The notes under the pieces were generated by a model that saw only the letters and a program-made list of their open reading frames with translations, did no database searches and had not been told where the DNA came from. Below, in pieces: positions 55,015 to 64,000 of a stretch of 64,000 nt of DNA. Each line of letters begins with the position of its first letter. Within the stretch, counting starts at the first letter, position 1. Source of the stretch: Pictodentalium vernedei (Eukaryota; Mollusca; Scaphopoda; Dentaliida; Dentaliidae); NCBI GenBank assembly GCA_031216915.1, contig CM062292.1, positions 201,211,262 to 201,275,261 of the forward strand, in the 5' to 3' direction. The position numbers and the translations under genes were made by a program.

Positions 55015-56847
55015 AATGAAAGAGTAAATGACTCTGTAGCTCAACTTGGATATGACAGGAATTAGTACTTGCTGTGACCAAGACAACTGAATAATGAATA
55101 TGACAGGAATTAGTATTTGTTTTGGCCTAGTCAACAATAATAAAAGAATTACAAGGTGACTGTAATGGACTACAGATTAAGACCAATCATTGTAGAGTAT
55201 TATTTTTGTGTGAAAATTTTCAGTCCCAAACAAAATATTTTCAGACTAAAATTTTTTCTTCTTCTTCTTAAAATTGACCAAAATGCATCAAAACACAAAA
55301 AACTAATTTCCGGATTTTGGTCCAAAATTTTCTAAGTCCCACCCGGACCCCAAATTTTCAGTGTAAAAAAATTTTTTTTTGTCTTAAAATTGACCAAAAC
55401 GCATAAAAAACCAAATAACTAATTTCCGGATTTTGGTCCAAAATTTTCTAAGTCCCACCCGGACCCCTAATTTGCATAATTTATTCACGAGAAAAACTCT
55501 GTATTATATGTAATGTATCCCATGGTACTAAACATTCATACAAAAATTTATTCAAATCAGATCTTTCATTTGGAAGTTCTGCGCAAAAATCTGATTGCAC
55601 TTAATTTTGAACAAAATGGCTGCTGGCAGCTATCTTGAATTTCAGACTGGACCCAAAAACACTCCTTCTCGTCCCACAGTGATAACAAAGGTACCCAAGA
55701 ATATTCGTGAAGATCGGTTCATAAATACGGCCTCTAGCCCGAGCCATATTGGATTTGCACTCACAGTGCTGAAAGTAACACTAAATAAATCAAAGTTAGC
55801 CTAATTTGCATAATTTACGCACAAGAAAAAAACCTGTAATATATGTAATGTATCCCATGGTACTAAACATTCATACAAAAAATTATTCAAATCAGAGCTT
55901 TCATATGGAAGTTCTGTACAAAAAACAGATTTCGGCATCGTCGGTACAAAATGGCTGCTGGCAGCCATCTGGAATTTGGGACTGCACCCAAAAACACTCG
56001 TTCTCATCCCACAGTCATAACAAAGGTACCCAAGAAGTTTCGTAAAGATTGGTTCATAAATACGGCCTCTAGCCCGAGCCATAGCAGCTTGGCACTTACA
56101 GGTCTGAAAGTAACACTAAATAAATCAAAGTCAGTCTAATTTGCATAATTTACGCACGAGAAAAAAACCCGTATTATATGTGATGTATCCCATGGTACTA
56201 AACATTTATACAAAACTTTATTCAAATCAGAACTTTCATACAGAAGTTCTGTACAAAAATCTGATTTTTGCATCATCGGTACAAAATGGCCGCTGGCAGC
56301 CATCTGGAATTTGGGACTGCACCCAAAAACACTCGTTCTCATCCCACAGTCATAACAAAGGTACCCAAGAAGTTTCGTAAAGATTGGTTCATAAATACGG
56401 CCTCTAGCCCGAGCCATAGCAGCTTGGCACTTACAGGTCTGAAAGTAACACTAAATAAATCAAAGTCAGTCTAATTTGCATAATTTACGCACGAGAAAAA
56501 AACCCGTATTATATGTGATGTATCCCATGGTACTAAACATTTATACAAAACTTTATTCAAATCAGAACTTTCATACAGAAGTTCTGTACAAAAAACTGAT
56601 TTTTGCATCATCGGTACAAAATGGCCGCTGGCAGCCATCTTGAATTTTGGACCACACCTAAAAACACTTGTTCCTGTCCCAGGGTCATAACAAAGGTACA
56701 CAAGTAGTTTCGTAAAGATCGGTTCATAAATACGACCTCTAGCCCGAGCCATAGCCAATTGTTGACGTACGCACAGACGGACAGATGGACAGACGGACGA
56801 CGGGCCATGACAATAGCTCAAATTTGACTTCGTCAAAGTTGAGCTAA
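55015..56847 (+). mobile_element. HLE-13: Helitron-like element
   Basis: The 5' end TGAAAGAGTAAATGACTCT is a variant of the HLE-7 5' hairpin, followed by GCTCAACTTG. The 3' end has a microsatellite (56768-56805) and the hairpin GCTCAAATTTGAC..GTCAAAGTTGAGC with CTAA at 56844-56847. The inside holds near-identical 335-bp units (55801, 56136, 56471) of the HLE-7/HLE-9 kind, preceded by a stretch (55210-55470) also found near 5330-5490 in HLE-2, so the 5' part looks chimeric. The empty site is visible at 58318-58345. Confidence 0.85.
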
Positions 56848-56935
56848 TAATATTTTTTCAGCTGCTGAAATTGGATATTACGCGGGCGGATGTGGCCGAT
56901 TCGTTGGGTAAAGGGTTTAGCAGTGGATATTGGAA

Positions 56936-58179
56936 AATAACTTTTTTTGAAAAAGTACTGTTTGAAAATTATCAGAGGTCAATTAACATTCACCATATGA
57001 CATCCTTACAGCTCGTGAGGGAAAAGATGTGGTGAACAACCCATTTGATTGGACACACACAATAATGAGAAAAATGACACCATAAAACAGTAAAGACTGG
57101 TTGTACAATGAAATGATGTATTTAATATTGGTGTTTCAGGACACATCAGAATCAAAGGCGATAACGTGGTGAAACTCTGGAATAGCCAATCTATGAAGAA
57201 GATTCAACATGCCCCTACAGAAAGCTAAACAGAGCAAGAGAAGGGATATTGACCACCACTGGTAAAACATCATTAAAGCCTTAATATGAGACTTGCAGGT
57301 ACCTTGTGGATGCAATGTCTAACTAGGCAGATGAATGTAAGGGCATAGCAAATGAGACCCAAAGAAACAGAGCAAGCATGCCAGTATCAAAGCAGAAAGA
57401 AAACTCCATGGTATCTGCAGAACCAGCAGGCCCATGTAACTTAGCAAAGGCATTGAAAATAGTCAAAACCCCAGCCAAGGTAGGGAGGAAGCCCAAACCT
57501 GTGATTCTGAGAAATGATATCTGATAACGGACCGGGAGAAACCAGACTCATGAGAAAAGGAATAAACCATATGAGGATAAGATGGCCCCATCAAATCCCA
57601 CAAACAGGAAGGTGGATCCATGAAAGAAACAAGAGGTGGTGATGGGGATGAGGAGGGATTCAAAAATGATCTGCGACACTCACAAGTCAGTTATGAAGAG
57701 ATGACTGGAGCAATTAATCTGACTGAAGTTTAGTGAGAATACATGGTTACATTAACTGCACATGGAAATACAGAGTGTAATGCCATTCAGCGGTCAAGTC
57801 AACTCATCGAACTGTACAAACAATGCAAGACTGAGAACTAATCCAGAAAATTCTTAACATGACAATGACATAAACTGACTGATTAATAATTGAAATCAGT
57901 TTCCAAAATAAAACAGCTTATGTGCCAGGTCCCATAAGCTTCCTTTAATCCTTTAACTAACCTTACTAACAGATGACAGTAATAATATTGTTTCCTAAAT
58001 AACAAGAAGAAATTGTAATTTTTTCTTTCAAAACACTGTTTATGACACCTCACCAGAATGAGTTTGATGAGCCCATTACATGGAAGGTAGGGGGTCATAA
58101 GCCATGGTATGGAAGCAAAAATGGAAAAAAATAACTGGGAATTGAAATTTTTGTGAATTATTATTTGTTGGTGTTTAAC
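56936..58179. other. Spacer, nothing recognised
   Basis: No element ends found. Less AT-rich around 57150-57660, where a 66-codon minus frame (Pro/Ser-rich) has no recognisable motif. 58041-58097 is a degenerate copy of the dispersed palindrome. Confidence 0.4.
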
Positions 58180-58398
58180 CCTTTACCCAATGCAGACGAT
58201 ATCAAAATTTATTATTTTAAATATATTTTTTTTAATTTTTTCAAAAAATGTAAACAAAACCATATCATTCGACGAGCTCGTTCCAAAGAGGGGTCACATA
58301 TGGTTTTGTTGAAATGTTTTGAAAAATGGTATTTTTTCTGCTGCTGAATTTGCATATTACTCTTGTGGATGAGGACGATTCATTGGGCAAAGGGTTAA
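58180..58398 (+). repeat. Uninterrupted copy of the repeat split at 53885-56935
   Basis: About 218 bp beginning 'aaccctttacccaatgcag' and ending 'cattgggcaaagggtt'. It serves as the empty-site reference for HLE-13. It lacks the left half of the palindrome present at 54947-54990. Confidence 0.75.
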
Positions 58399-60122
58399 GG
58401 TTATTTTGATACTTTATAGATATGTCACAGCTTCAACAAAAGTATAAAGTTAAGTTCAGCCACTTCAGAGGACTTCCTCCCTAGGCATTGGTTACCAAGT
58501 CCCATAAATTTTACCAGAAAAGGAGAACTTGATTACTATGGTTAACAATAACTTCACTTCGCAAGATTCTCATGAGGGATTTTTCTGAATAGCACTTGCT
58601 GAATTTGGCCGATTTGTTAGAGAAGGTGTTAAAAATTAGCTTTCCACATGGTGATGCTACTATTCTGCAATTTCAAGTGGCAATTTTTTCTCTAAATGCA
58701 ACTAAGAATTTAATCAATTCAATCTTATTTGACAGAGCTCAATGAGCTCTGTCAAAGAAAATTGAAGTGGTGACATTCCTAGTTGCATTGAAGGGAAAAC
58801 TTGCAGCTTGAACATGGATGCAGAGGGTAAACCCAACACTGAATCAATTAAATTTTCTTACATTTTTGCCTTTAACTGATTTCTATACAAAGTGTTACAT
58901 TTATATAGACAGCTATTTTCATCAGGTAGGTATAAAAGATGATCATCAATTTCAATCTAAAATGCTTTTCAGTAAATTATTTGAAAACCATAACAGAAAA
59001 TAGAAAAGGGGAGTCTATACACTCAAGGCACACAATTATCATTTGTTGAACACCCTCAGATGGCTCGCATATCATTGTTACATGTTTTCCAGATAATCAA
59101 TACAACACATTATGGGCAAAGTACCAACTCTTCAGTCATGCCTGTTTTACCAAGTGTCATGTGAAGGTGAAGTCATTCTTCTTTTCAACCTCATTTTGTT
59201 TAACCCTTCTACAGGTACATTTACTCTTCAAATTGAAATTAGTTCTAGTGAATTTGAATTTTTAGCCTGGTATTCAAGTTAAAAATATTCAATTGACCTG
59301 AATATTCAGTATTTACTCATTTTCTTATATTCTGGTGATAAATGTGGGTTGTTTTTTTTTCAAGTAAAACCAGTGTTTATGAATGGATACTCAACCAGAT
59401 ATTTATAGCATTTTATCCCATAAATGGATGTTTACTCGAACAATAAAAGGCTTGGATAAATTTTTGCTTTATTCATCTAGTAGCAGCTGCTAGTAGGGTG
59501 ATAAATTTTCCCCGTAGGTTTAACACTGAAAGAATTTATTCCTATAGTAGAGACGGACTTGTTGACTTCTGACCTCTACCGCATTTGTACTGTCATGACC
59601 TGTTTTACGTTTGTGGGAGACATAATGAACCGACGTTTATCAAACAATGACCATCGCTGAAATGTTTAGTTTTAGAATATATGACAAAGTTCAACTCTGT
59701 CTAACAATAAAACGAATAACAATTAACAAAGAAAACACAAAGTAAATCAATCGAAACCAAGCGTTGAAAAGAATACAAGTTTGATTGTGAAAGGCGGGGG
59801 GCATGATGAGTGATGTTTCATTTTCCAAATTGGGAAAGTGTAAATAAACAAATTTATGCACGTGTCGTCTGCTTTGTTTATAAAACTCAAGTTGAATTAA
59901 CGATGAAAATAAAAAAGATAAACATTGTTCACTTAATAAAGTATTTTTGCAAGTTTAGCTCAAGTTTAAGACAGAAATGTATCACTGCGCCTTGTTTATT
60001 TTTGGCACTTTTGCTTGTCAATCGAATTGGACCAATGTGCTTCTCACTTCTCGCAGTGTTTTGTAGTGATAACAGCACGTTTTCCCTGTGACTGCCCAGT
60101 ATATGATTTATGGGATAAACAA
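58399..60122. other. Spacer with a 100-bp fold-back
   Basis: 58692-58793 folds back: outer arms 'aaatgcaactaagaat' / 'attcctagttgcatt', inner arms TTTGACAGAGCTCA / TGAGCTCTGTCAAA with a one-base centre. Otherwise AT-rich DNA without supported genes. Confidence 0.5.
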
Positions 60123-60269
60123 AATAAACGTATAGTGTTTTCAATTAAAAAATTTATTCTACTCATAGGATTAAGAATGAAACCGACTCGCCAGAGGCTC
60201 GACGGTTTTATTCTTAATCCTCCTCGTAGAATAATAAATTTTTTACTTGAAAACACTATACGTTTATTC
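60123..60269. repeat. Long hairpin, ~62-bp arms
   Basis: The left arm from 60123 ('ataaacgtatagtgttttca', 'aggattaagaat') pairs with the right arm ending 60269 ('attcttaatcct', 'tgaaaacactatacgtttat') around an 18-nt centre. A few internal mismatches. It looks like a fold-back MITE. The open frames running through it are mirror images of each other, not genes. Confidence 0.85.
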
Positions 60270-60639
60270 TATATATCTGATCATCATTGCATTGTCAAAA
60301 GAATTTTTCTGCTCACATCATGCTGTATCATCCATATTCCTCATGTGGAAATTAGAACAAATTTTCTCCCTCATTCTGATGTCAATGAAGACAAGGGGAG
60401 CAAACTTAGCACTCACCAATATACTCAAGTAAGTATCTTCTCATAAAACACTGGGCTTACTTAAAACCGTCTAGTGACTGCTGATACAAATCTGTGAAAG
60501 TGTTATATTGATGCCAAAAGCCAGCTATCATGAGATCTTCAAAAGGTCAATCATTGAAAAGAGCACACAAAGTAGGAAAGGTTGTAATTTTATGAGGTCA
60601 TTCAATGAAGTCTTAGAGAATCATGATTGGATGTCACAT
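60270..60639. other. Spacer, nothing recognised
   Basis: No element ends or genes supported. Confidence 0.35.
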
Positions 60640-61107
60640 AGGTTTCCTTGACAGTCTCAACAAGAGGTACTGTGAGCAAACTCACAAAATGATACCCCCT
60701 GCGCCTGAAATGTATAAGTTAGATTATCTCCCCTTGGCAATGTCGGAATGGAATTATATTGCTTCATGCACATCTTCATATGGAGTTCTTCCATTGTGTA
60801 AAGTTTTCATGAAAATTCTTCAAACGGTTTAGGAGTTGCGCTTACAAGGATGGACAGATGGTATAAGTTAGATTATCTCCCCTTGGAAATGTCAGAACGG
60901 AATTATATTGCTTCATGAACACCTTCATATGGAGTTCTTCCACTGTGTAAAGTTTCACGAAAATTCTTCACATGGTTTAGGAGGAGTTGCGCTTACAAGG
61001 ATGGACAGATGGACAGACGGACAGACGGACAGAGACAGACAGACAGATGGACAGACAGACGGACAGACAGGGTGATTCCTATTACACCCCCAAACTTTGT
61101 TTGCGGG
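60640..61107 (+). mobile_element. HLE-14: short Helitron-like element
   Basis: Two monomers of ~149 bp ('gtataagttagattatctcc' at 60712 and 60861), a long GACGGACAGACAGA microsatellite (61010-61072) and the 3' hairpin CCCCCAAACTTTGTTTGCGGGG (61087-61108). The 5' end is not located precisely. Confidence 0.6.
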
Positions 61108-61129
61108 GAGAAAAATCAACAATCAGGAA

Positions 61130-61385
61130 GTATATGGAACTGGGTTGTGTCACCCGAATAACAAGGTGCAATGCCACCGGTATAATCCCCCGCCAAGAAG
61201 CGGTTTACTAAAAAGGGCAATTCTAAGTTGAAAAAAAGCGGGAAAAGGCCCATAACTCTAGAAAAAAGAAATGGACAAAAGATGACACTTCTGAAGATCC
61301 TTTCCCCCATAGTGGTCTTATCAGCATACCAAATATCATTTAAATCCAACATCCACTGACTAAGATATGAAGGTCCAAAGTTGTT

Positions 61386-61417
<32 letters not shown>

Positions 61418-61470
61418 ATGGATGGTTGGAACCCATTTCTATAACCCCAGCAAAATTCATTTTGGAGGGG
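61130..61470 (+). mobile_element. HLE-15: minimal Helitron-like element
   Basis: The 5' part has 'taatcccccgcc' (61180-61192). A single monomer-sized body is followed by a GGAT microsatellite (61390-61428) and the 3' hairpin CCCCAGCAAAATTCATTTTGG with GGGG (61445-61469). It shares the order body-microsatellite-hairpin with the others but has no array. Confidence 0.5.
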
Positions 61471-61679
61471 GAAAACAAGTTTTACGAAGTAGAAAAAGAT
61501 ATTGGGCCATGAAATCTAGCCTCGAACCCACCCCCATCACATACATACACTCTTCATTTTGTCCAGGTCAAAGTCCAGGCCTTTACTGGACAAATATATT
61601 TACAATGTACACCAGTTGTCAGAAGCCACATTGATGAGCACAGGCAACAAACTCGTAACCTAATTCTTCACAAGAAAAA

Positions 61680-64000
61680 CTAGAACTATCACTGAAGGTG
61701 ATTAATACCCCCGCTTTGGGTTTTTAGAGGAATGCACTTCTGATCATGTAGGCGAAGGCCATAAGGAAATGTATACATAAAGATCTTTTTTTGTTGTTGA
61801 AATTTGTATTTGCATGTGGCCTTCCACAGAACAGCACTGAATACTTAAAGAGCCCACACATATATGGTTTACATTTGGAAAAACACATTTACAATGTGCA
61901 ACATGTATTCAAAATCGGTTCATTAATGTAGGAGGAGTTGCACACACAAGAATCCCATTTGAAAACCCATAATAAATCCAAGTTAAAGGGAGATAACCTG
62001 ATTAAAATTGTCGCAGATCAAAAATTTGGGAATATGCGTATGTTCACTTAGTTGTGATAATGTTTGAAAGGTTTCGTCAAAATTGATTGATAAATGTAGG
62101 AGGAGTTGCACGCACAAGAATTTCATGTAGAAACCCATAATAAATCTAAGTTAAAGGGAGATAACCTAGTTAAAATTGCCACAGCTCAAAAATTTTGGAA
62201 TATGCGCATGTTTACTTAGTAGTGATGATGTCTGTAAATTTTTGTCCAAATTGATTGATAAATGTAGGAGGAGTTGGGCACACAAGAATTTCATGCAGAA
62301 ACCCATATTAAATCAAAGTTCAAGAGAGATAACCTGGTTAAAATTGTCGCAGATCAAAAAGTTTGGAATATGCACATGTTCACTTAGTAGAGATGATGTT
62401 TGAAAGGTTTCATCAAAATCGGTTCATTAATGTAGGAGGAGTTGCGCACACAAGAATTTGTTCGAACGGAAAGACATAATAAATCTAAGTCAAAGGGAGA
62501 TAACCTGGTTAAAATTGTCGCAGATCAAAAATCTTGGAATATGCGCATGTTCACTTAGTAGTGATGATGTCTGAAAAGTTTTGTCCAAATTGATTGATAA
62601 ATGTAGGAGGAGTTGCACGCACAAGAATTTCATGTAGAAACCCATAATAAATCTAAGTTAAAGGGAGATAACCTAGTTAAAATTGCCACAGCTCAAAAAT
62701 TTTGGAATATGCGCATGTTCACTTAGTAGTGATGATGTCTGTAAACTTTCGTCCAAATTGATTGATAAATGTAGGAGGAGTTGCGCACACAAGAATTTCA
62801 TGCAGAAACCCATATTAAATCAAAGTTCAAGAGAGATAACCTGGTTAAAATTGTCGCAGATCAAAAAGTTTGGAATATGCACATGTTCACTTAGTAGAGA
62901 TGATGTTTGAAAGGTTTCATCAAAATCGGTTCATTAATGTAGGAGGAGTTGCGCACACAAGAATTTGTTCGAATGGAAAGACATAATAAATCTAAGTCAA
63001 AGGGAGATAACCTGGTTAAAATTGTCGCAGATCAAAAATCTTGGAATATGCGCATGTTCACTTAGTAGTGATGATGTCTGAAAAGTTTTGTCCAAATTGA
63101 TTGATAAATGTAGGAGGAGTTGCGCACACAAGAATTTCATGTAGAAACCCATATTAAATCAAAGTTCAAGAGAGATAACCTGGTTAAAATTGTCGCAGAT
63201 TAAAAAGTTTGGAATATGCACATGTTCACTTAGTAGAGATGATGTTTGAAAGGTTTCATCAAAATCGGTTCATTAATGTAGGAGGAGTTGCGCACACAAG
63301 AATTTGTTCGGATGGAAAGACACAATAAATCTAAGTCAAAGGGAGAAAACCTGGTTAAAATTGTCGCAGATCAAAAATCTTGGAATATGCGCATGTTCAC
63401 TTAGTAGTGATGATGTCTGAAAAGTTTTGTCCAAATTGATTGATAAATGTAGGAGGAGTTGCACGCACAAGAATTTCATGTAGAAACCCATAATAAATCT
63501 AAGTTAAAGGGAGATAACCTAGTTAAAATTGCCACAGCTCAAAAATTTTGGAATATGCGCATGTTCACTTAGTAGTGATGATGGCTGTAAACTTTCGTCC
63601 AAATTGATTGATAAATGTAGGAGGAGTTGCGCACACAAGAATTTCATGCCGAAACCCATATTAAATCAAAGTTCAAGAGAGATAACCTGGTTAAAATTGT
63701 CACAGATCAAAAAGTTTGGAATATGCACATGTTCACTTAGTAGAGATGATGTTTGAAAGGTTTCATCAAAATCGGTTCATTAATGTAGGAGGAGTTGCGC
63801 ACACAAGAATTTGTTCGAACGGAAAGACATAATAAATCTAAGACAAAGGGAGATAACCTGGTTAAAATTGTCACAGATCAAAAATCTTGGAATATGCGCA
63901 TGTTCACTTAGTAGTGATGATGTCTGAAAAGTTTTGTCCAAATTGATTGATAAATGTAGGAGGAGTTGTGCACACAAGAATTTCATGAAGAAACCCATAT
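61680..64000 (+). mobile_element. HLE-16: start of a tandem-array element, runs off the window
   Basis: 'gtgattaatacccccgcttt' near 61700 resembles the 5' motifs of HLE-14 and HLE-15. About thirteen monomers of ~169 bp follow ('gtaggaggagttgc' from 61928 to 63954). Variants recur with 507-bp (three monomers) and 846-bp (five monomers) spacing, as in the identical starts at 62176, 62683 and 63529. The 75-codon frames there repeat with the array. The 3' end is beyond the window. Confidence 0.7.

Larger units (their letters stand above)
53885..56935 (+). repeat. Old dispersed repeat split by two insertions
   Basis: Three pieces, 53885-53984, 54952-55014 and 56848-56935, together match the uninterrupted relative at 58180-58398 in order ('gatatcaaaatttattatttt', 'ctcgttccaaagaggggtcac', 'gattcgttgggtaaaggg'). 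The intervening blocks are a hAT-like element and HLE-13. Confidence 0.75.

Noticed and set aside
57463-57663. Possible host exon (Pro/Ser-rich, minus strand)
   Set aside because: No recognised domain, no splice context that I could support, and no neighbouring coding piece.
60015-60446. 143-codon frame across 60.0-60.4 kb
   Set aside because: It crosses the long hairpin, so both halves are mirror images of non-coding DNA (see the opposing minus frame). No conserved motif.

Overview
This is animal nuclear DNA made almost entirely of transposable elements. I found no host protein-coding gene, rRNA or free-standing tRNA gene. Three things suggest a lophotrochozoan, most likely a bivalve mollusc: many elements built like molluscan 'pearl'/Helentron-type elements (short terminal hairpin, 145-178 bp core tandem repeats, ACGG/ACAG microsatellite, 3' hairpin), tRNA-derived SINEs, and DIRS retrotransposons. 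This is inference from repeat style, not from a species marker.

Layout. 1-2322: end of a tandem-repeat element, HLE-1 (HLE = Helitron-like element). 2722-3067: old SINE. 4241-7044: HLE-2 with HLE-3 nested inside, then a second 3' tail. 7061-8510: broken piggyBac transposase. 8511-14000: 5'-truncated DIRS-1 on the minus strand, whose 3' half is also present as a nearly identical inverted copy on the plus strand (two 1.7 kb arms, 986 bp spacer); a TTAA-flanked MITE sits between its RT and RNase H parts. 14441-19025: HLE-4. 19065-30053: a five-level nest of pogo-like TIR element > DIRS-2 > HLE-7 > HLE-6 > HLE-5. 32085-37825: HLE-8 (minus) split by HLE-9, a sibling of HLE-7. 39026-40248: TIR element with a 6-bp target duplication. 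41450-45345: array whose monomers each carry a nuclear-receptor-like palindrome, interrupted by HLE-10 and by a SINE with a perfect 13-bp target duplication. 45805-46373: hAT-like element. 47262-49782: HLE-11 and HLE-12. 49826-50180 and 53392-53752: SINEs. 53885-56935: an old repeat split by a hAT-like element and by HLE-13, with an uninterrupted relative at 58180-58398. 60640-64000: HLE-14, HLE-15 and the start of HLE-16, which runs off the end.

How the parts work together. The HLEs encode no protein, so they would need Rep/helicase from elsewhere. Their ends follow one rule: a 10-15 bp motif just inside the 5' end (GCTCACCTGAC, GCTCAACTTGAC or GGCTCACCAAC) is the reverse complement of the distal arm of the 3' hairpin, which usually ends in CTAA. 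Nested insertions leave recoverable empty sites and show integration into A-rich (A|A, i.e. T|T on the other strand) targets. The strongest points for follow-up are the covarying terminal hairpins, the covarying palindrome in the 41-45 kb array, the shared nucleosome-like monomer length, and the DIRS inverted duplication that could produce long double-stranded RNA. All alignments were done by eye; most element ends are accurate to a few bases only.
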